Below are positions 58,457 through 64,000 of a DNA stretch of 64,000 nucleotides, one piece after another. The notes under the pieces are model-generated. The model was not told where the DNA came from, ran no database searches, and saw nothing but the letters and a program-made list of their open reading frames with translations. Position numbers and translations under genes: made by a program. This stretch comes from Trichuris trichiura (taxonomy: Eukaryota; Nematoda; Enoplea; Trichinellida; Trichuridae): contig JBAJFE010000060.1 of the NCBI GenBank assembly GCA_037903355.1, forward strand, positions 1,488,001-1,552,000. The letters are read 5' to 3'. Every line of letters begins with the position of its first letter. Within the stretch, counting starts at the first letter, position 1.

Positions 58457-58926
58457 CTTCAATAAAGGTAAAAATTTGAAACAGAATTGAACTTGGCCTA
58501 TATACTTCATTTACACACGTATAGCCATCAAAGGAAACGTTTTGATAGGTATTTTAAAAAAATTTTTTATCCTATGTTAAAGTTTATTCCCGATCTCTTA
58601 CGTTATACCCAACAATATTCAATACAAATAGAGCGTTTTCATAGCGGAAGGTTACGACGCCCAACCTTTTAATATTTATTGGCTTTTGCTCTTTTTGACA
58701 AATTTTAATTTTCTAAGCTTTGGGAACTTCCCAAAACTCGAATTAGAATTGACGTCATAAGGACTTTATCTAAAAAGTGAGATTACAACGAAACGCTCGC
58801 TCATCGTCGTACTATTACGCGTCGCATTGGAAAAACAATGCCTCCAAACCTGAAACATCCCTTTGTTTAGCATTTTATGAGCGAAAACAGCACCCTGGAT
58901 CGTTTTCAATATTGGATATATATATA
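58457..58926. other. Region 5' of the last recognised CC2D2A exon
   Basis: Likely holds further CC2D2A exons, but none could be recognised before the repeat array begins. Confidence 0.3.
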
Positions 58927-59185
58927 CAGTAGAACCTCCGAAGTTGACCACCTCTCTATGTCACCCACCTCCCTAAGTTGACCGAAGTTTGACCACTTGG
59001 TTGGTCCGTACGTTAATAATATAATATACCCACAGTCTCTTATGTTAACCACCTCCTATGTTGACCAGTTTTTCCCGGTCCCTTGGGTGGTCAACTTATG
59101 GAGGTTCTACTGTATATATATATATATAGGTGGTCTTAGGGAGGTGGTCGACATAGAGAGGTGGTCAACTTCGGAGGTTCCACTG

Positions 59186-59217
<32 letters not shown>

Positions 59218-59469
59218 GTGGAACTTCTGAAGTTGACCTCCTCTCTATGTCGACCACCTCACTAAGTTGACTGAATTTAGACCACTTGGTTGGTCCGTAC
59301 GTTAATAATATAATATACCCACAGCCTCTTATGTTAACCACCTCCTATGTTGACCAGTTTTTCCCGGTCCCTTGGGTGGTCAACTTATGGAGGTTCTACT
59401 GTATATATATATATAGGTGGTCTTAGGGAGGTGGTCGACATAGAGAGGTGGTCAACCTCGGAGGTTCCA

Positions 59470-59516
<47 letters not shown>

Positions 59517-59968
59517 GTGGAACTTCTGAAGTTGACCTCCTCTCTATGTCGACCACCTCACTAAGTTGACCGAATTTAGACCACTTGGTTGGTCCGTACG
59601 TTAATAATATAATATACCCACAGCCTCTTATGTTAACCACCTCCTATGTTGACCAGTTTTTCCCGGTCCCTTGGGTGGTCAACTTATGGAGGTTCTACTG
59701 TATTATATATATATAGGTGGTCTTAGGGAGGTGGTCGACATAGAGAGGTGGTCAACTTCGGAGGTTCCACTGTATATGTATATATATATACACATATACA
59801 GTGGAACTTCTGAAGTTGACCTCCTCTCTATGTCGACCACCTCACTAAGTTGACCGAATTTAGACCACTTGGTTGGTCCGTACGTTAATAATATAATATA
59901 CCCACAGCGTCCTATGTTGACCAGTTTTCCCCGGTCCCTTGGGTGGTCAACTTATGGATGTTCTACTG
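58927..59968. repeat. Tandem ladder of Tigger-derived MITEs and (TA)n
   Basis: Four MITE copies at 58927-59112, 59216-59401, 59515-59700 (186 bp each) and 59799-59968 (170 bp, internally shortened). Each starts CAGTAGAACCTCC or CAGTGGAACTTCT and ends GGAGGTTCTACTG. Between copies lie (TA)n tracts and a 57 bp reversed end fragment (for example 59129-59185). The higher-order unit is about 284-299 bp. The ends match the element at 63141, so these are its non-autonomous relatives. Confidence 0.9.
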
Positions 59969-59984
59969 CGCATATATATATAAA

Positions 59985-62618
59985 CAGTCGGGCCTCGTTA
60001 TCCGCGGTTAATTCGTCCCAAATTTTGAGCGTTACACCGCGTAAAACGAATTCCGCGTTGTATAGGATACCCTATGAAAGAGGTCAAATAGCCTGTATTC
60101 CAGCCGCGTATTTCATCCTATCCCCTTGAATTCCTTCCGGAACGGTTATCATAACTAGTGATCCTTCGAAGCTTGGTACTACGGAATCTAGCTACAAGAT
60201 AATGACATTAATGAGACTGCGCTTGTCCAGTGGGGCCAGCCATCAGAGTCCAAGCCATTACATATAAGAAAGGACGAAAGTAGGATGATCTTTCTTTAAA
60301 CGCCTTGAAATCACTTTGCTTTAATGAGCTAAGCGATGTACTGGTGCGCGGAATCGGTACAGAGCAGGGGAAATATAAAATGCACAGGCCCACTTAAGCA
60401 GAAATACTGGACATCAAATGGAACACATCCACATAGAACAAAATGTCTACGGGCAGAAATGTTTGGCGCATCAGGAATCGACAATTCACCCACTTTCTGT
60501 AGGTGGGTGCAGATCCCCTGGAGACCGGCCAGCCCTAGGATTGCTTGAACTCGTTGGTAGCGAAACTTCTCGCCTTAAAATGATAGGCTCCGCAGCTGCC
60601 AGAGCTTTATTTAAAAACATTGTTATAGGGAGCTGTCTCTCCCATTTCTTCGCTTCATCGAATAAATCCTGTAGCGGTTTTAACGAAGCCGTTATTCTTC
60701 GTGTAACGATGATGCCACGTTCCATGGATGGATCATATTGAACAATCATATCCTTTAGCACCTGCGCTTGCCGGAAAATAGTGGCCAGCTTTTGCAGCGT
60801 CCAATCGGAGGGTGTTTGAGCTTCTGTATCTTCCATAACGTCGTCGTCACTGGCCGTAGGCGATTGCATCAGTTCTTCGAGTTCCTTGTTGGTGAACGGT
60901 TCTCCACAATCTTCTATGTGCTCTCTGATATCGTCTTCTATCATGTCGGAAAAACCCCCACCTCCCAACTCCTTCGCAATATTCACTATGCCCATGATCT
61001 CCTCATCGATGGCACCTAAATCCTCGCATTCACTGACTGCGTCTCTCCACAAACGCTTCCAGCAACCACTGACTGTTCTAGGCTTTATCTCGTATACTGC
61101 CTCCGCAATGAGAGCGATACCGTCTGCAATTGAAAAACGCTTCCACAGACCGGTAAGATCGCAATCAGCATTAGCGTGGAGGGTATCACGAAACTTTCCA
61201 AATACGAGACGAGTATAAGTAGCCTTAATGCATTTTATGGCGCCCTGATCCAGTGGCTGTAGTAGTGATGTCGAGTTGGCGGGCAAAAATTTCACCTTGA
61301 CGTTCTCATTAGCGAAGCAAAGAGATTGCGGTTGACCGGGGGCGTTTATCAATTACGAGGAGGACCTTGAAAGCTATCCCCTTGCTTTTCAGGTACTTTT
61401 TCGCTTCCGGAATGAAGCATTGGTTAAACCACTCCGTAAAAAGGATAACCGTCATCCACGCCTTTTTGTTGTGCGGCCAGAAGACCGGCAGGCAATCCAT
61501 GTTCTTGTTTCTGAGCGGCCGAGGATTACGAGTCCGGTAGACAACGCCAGGCTTTATCAGGTGTCCTGCAGCGTTGCCATAGAGCACAAGAATGAGTCGA
61601 TCTTTTAGTGGCTTGAATCCCGGTGCTTGCCTTGCGCTCTTGTGGATGTACGTGCGCTTTGGCATTTGCTTCCAGAATAATGTCGTCTCGTCACAATTGA
61701 AGATTTGTTCTGGGAGATATCCCTTTTGGTCCACTATCTCTTTGAATTCCTCCGGGAATGTCGAGCAGCTACGAAATTAGCCGATGCCGCTAATCCAGTG
61801 ATCTTTAAGTTCTTTAGGTTGAAGCGCTTCACGTATTTGGCTGGCCATCCTTTGCTAGCAGTAAACCCTTTTCTCTCGTTCTCTGCAACCGAGCCAGAGA
61901 AGTGCTCATATAAGCTCAGCGCTTTCTCTCGAATAACTTTCTCGTCTACAGGCAGCTGCTTCCGTGACATGTCCTCTATCCAAACGCTTAGCGCTTTCTC
62001 AGCCTTCAAGAGGACTTTGTTGCGAACCACAACAGGTCTTTTCGCCAGTGAAGAGTCGGGATGCACGCTTCTTCGAATTTCAGCTTCCTGCTGCTTTGTC
62101 ATACGAATGCTGGATTCATTCTTCCCGATCTTGGGGCCCACTTCGGCACATCACAATCCGCTTTTCAAAAGATCTAGAACTTTTACTTTCTGATGAAGGG
62201 TAAGGACGCTACGTTGTCTCTTAGCCCTAGAGGAACCGCTCTGTTCACTTAGTTGCATTCTGTCAGCCATCCTTCTATGCGACACCAGTTACACGACGCG
62301 AAAGTTCAGACCTACCACGCTGCAGGGAAACTGATATTTGCGCACAGCACGCGACCTCGACAACGCGCACGAAGCAATAATGAGCAGTCAGCAAAATGAC
62401 AAGGCCTCATTAGCATTGTGCACGGTTAGAGAGCATTGTGGGCAGAGAAGGTCTTTCGCGAACGCGCAGATGATCACACTGTTGCACTGGCATGCAACGA
62501 CACTAGTGCAATTATAATGCCGGCCAGCCGTGCTCATGTCTCTGTGAAAAGATGGCGTCACTATTTCACGCTGGACAAACCGCGTTGTATAGAATCCGCG
62601 GATAACGAGGGCCGACTG
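59985..62618 (-). mobile_element. Tigger/pogo-like DNA transposon, copy 2
   Basis: Same termini as copy 1 (CAGTCGGGCCTCGTTATCCG on the left, ACGAGGGCCGACTG on the right), 2,634 bp, very similar throughout and lacking the nested hAT MITE. It abuts the MITE ladder. The flanks are AA on the left and TG on the right rather than TA, so the original target site has changed or been deleted. Confidence 0.88.
60486..62270 (-). pseudogene. Broken Tigger-like transposase, copy 2
   Basis: Starts MADRMQLSEQSGSSRAKRQR at 62270. Lesions: an in-frame TGA after VLDLLKSGL in the helix-turn-helix; a one-base deletion near 61765 that ends one frame at RNSKR; and the same one-base shift at VID/NAPGH as copy 1 (about 61350). 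All three Asp motifs are present (NCDETTLF, LLVID, PLDQGAIK). The C-terminus runs further than in copy 1, to PTESG. Confidence 0.85.
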
Positions 62619-62658
62619 TGTATATACAGTGGAACATCCAAATATATATATATATATA

Positions 62659-63089
62659 CTCTTGAAAACTGGATGTTTTGTAACGGGTTGAATTTTCATG
62701 GTTGTAAGGTCTTCTACGGCTTTTCCCGTTTTTTCGTTGTGCTGTTATCTGTAATTAAACTAAACAACTGCTCTACCAACGGATGGATGAGCCGTTATTA
62801 AGAAAAGTACAGATATCAACGCACTCAACTGTTTTATTGTTCAAAGCTTTCACCACCTAGCTCCACCACCTCACTGACGACGGAACTAGAGCGTTCCGAA
62901 AGCTTTGAACAATAAAACAGTTGAGTGCGTTGATATCTGTACTTTTCTTAATAACGGCTCATCCATCCGTTGGTAGAGCAGTTGTTTAGTTTAATTACAG
63001 ATAACAGCACAACGAAAAAACGGGAAAAGCCGTAGAAGACCTTACAACCATGAAAATTCAACCCGTTACAAAACATCCAGTTTTCAAGA

Positions 63090-63090
<1 letters not shown>
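62659..63090. mobile_element. Foldback element (family 2), complete
   Basis: Near-perfect inverted arms 62659-62851 and 62898-63090 (193 bp each) around a 46 bp loop. The outer end is CTCTTGAAAACTGGATGTTT and the inner end GTTCAAAGCTTTC. Both sides are (TA)n. No coding capacity. Related copies: 17048-17352 and 35478-35564. Confidence 0.9.

Positions 63091-63140
<50 letters not shown>
63091..63140. repeat. (TA)25 microsatellite
   Basis: Fifty bases of pure TA directly between the foldback end and the start of the next transposon. Confidence 0.95.
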
Positions 63141-63143
<3 letters not shown>

Positions 63144-64000
63144 TAGAACCTCCGTAAGTTGACCACCCAAGGGACCGGAGAAAACTGGTCAACATAGGAG
63201 GTGGTCAATATATTGGAACTGTGGGTATAACTGGCTCGGCTGAACAGATTAGCATCTGTATGCGTTTTATTCTATTGCAGAGCATCAATTGGAGGTCTAT
63301 TAAACGGTGAGATGCATAAAAATAACACTGTAAAATCATGCATAAGCTTTTTAGGGGCTACACTGCTTGCTGAAAAAGGTATCAATTCTAGTCTGGTGCT
63401 TCTTCTTACTGCAAACATAAGCACCAAGGGCGGTCTCCCCGATAGCTACCGCGCTCAGCATCTTTGGACATTTTTCAGCAGCAAAACACTTCAGCTGCGC
63501 TAACACGCGCCCGACGTCCTCTTCCTTCAGCTTCTGTACCATTCCGTCTCATTTTCACTTTCCTCCTCTACGTCGTCTTCTGGGCTCAGTCCCGCTTCGG
63601 CTAGTATAGACTGAAAGATTGCTTGTGGGTCGGGTTCGGTAGAAGTGGCCAATTCATCATCCATTGAAACGAAATCTTCGAAGTTTACTCCTTCAATCTC
63701 TACTTCGGGAGTGGGACTATCAGGCCGGAGCTCGACATGATCCTCTTCGTCTCTGACGAATCCAGCTCTCCTGAAGCATTTCCGTATTGCCTCCGGTTGA
63801 ACCACAGCGTCCAAAGCATTAATGGACGCAGCAATCGTAGTCGCTCCCGCAAATGAGCTGGTGTGTTCTGCTATGCCAACGATCCACCGCAGAAGCTGGG
63901 TCCGGTATTTCGCCTTAAACGTCTTAATTACTCCTTGATCTAAAGGCTGGCTCTTTGAGGTAGTGTTTGGGGGCAGGAATTTTAACGTGACATTTGTGAG
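63141..64000 (-). mobile_element. Second Tigger-like family, 3' part
   Basis: Begins CAGTAGAACCTCCGTAAGTT after a TA. The first 90 bp match the ends of the MITEs at 58927-59968 (shared GACCACCCAAGGGACCGG, CTGGTCAACATAGGAGGTGG, ACTGTGGGTATA). The element carries a transposase on the minus strand and continues past the window edge. Confidence 0.85.
63351..64000 (-). pseudogene. Tigger/pogo transposase C-terminus, frame-shifted
   Basis: Open from the window edge (64000) to 63527: FLPPNTTSKSQPLDQGVIKT is the third-Asp motif, followed by RTQLLRWIVG and an acidic tail. The frame then shifts near 63540 into MVQKLKEEDVGRVLAQLKCF and ends KKKHQTRIDTFFSKQCSP at 63351. QTRIDTFF fits the PCNA-binding (PIP-box) pattern Q-x-x-I-x-x-F-F known at pogo transposase C-termini. 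The two frames together give the expected family tail, so the shift is either a lesion or a missed intron. Confidence 0.78.

Noticed and set aside
58927..59968. Regularly spaced repeats that might suggest a CRISPR array
   Set aside because: Units are 186 bp transposon ends separated by TA tracts in a eukaryotic genome; no short repeats with unique spacers.
59128..59970. 60-86 codon frames with YIYIYIY runs
   Set aside because: They translate (TA)n and MITE ends; not proteins.

Overview
This is a eukaryotic nuclear window. The genes are split by many introns of about 34-60 bp with GT-AG borders, and the intergenic DNA is AT-rich and full of inverted-repeat transposons. Compact animal genes, secreted Cys-rich and Lys-rich proteins, and repeats carrying units like the nematode telomere motif TTAGGC suggest a nematode, perhaps an early-branching whipworm-like (Trichinellida) species. 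That assignment is inference; nothing here proves the species. There are no rRNA, tRNA, CRISPR or bacterial features.

Layout. 1-997 (+): C-terminus of an alpha-2-macroglobulin/TEP/CD109-like protein with a possible GPI tail. 2726-3800 (-): Lys-rich disordered protein. 5432-7033 (+): unrecognised gene or gene pair with two copies of the same two-exon module. 8062-8531 (+): possible two-exon microgene. 10197-10851 (+): secreted Lys-rich protein in four exons. 13902-14591 (+): single-exon secreted Cys-rich protein. 16208-18871 (+): pantothenate kinase, 8 exons. 20215-30700 (-): EDC4/Ge-1 mRNA-decapping scaffold, at least 18 exons, with a 2.8 kb Tigger-like transposon in one intron. 34730-36481 (+): UFD1. 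39627-40001 (+): RNA polymerase III subunit RPC9/CRCP-like. 46005-48894 (+): Ldh2-type malate/lactate dehydrogenase, 11 exons. 50140-50484 (-): small acidic protein. 51169-58456 (-): CC2D2A/MKS-6, a ciliary transition-zone protein.

58.9-64 kb is a mobile-element mosaic built on (TA)n tracts. It holds a tandem ladder of 186 bp MITEs, a second Tigger copy, a 432 bp foldback with 193 bp arms, and the end of another Tigger-like element whose terminus matches the MITEs.

The recognised genes are mostly unrelated housekeeping functions (CoA synthesis, mRNA decapping, ubiquitin-dependent extraction, Pol III transcription, dehydrogenase, cilium) and I see no functional cluster. What links them is that most carry a palindromic element in an intron. 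Exon borders were derived by hand from reading frame, splice phase and family resemblance.
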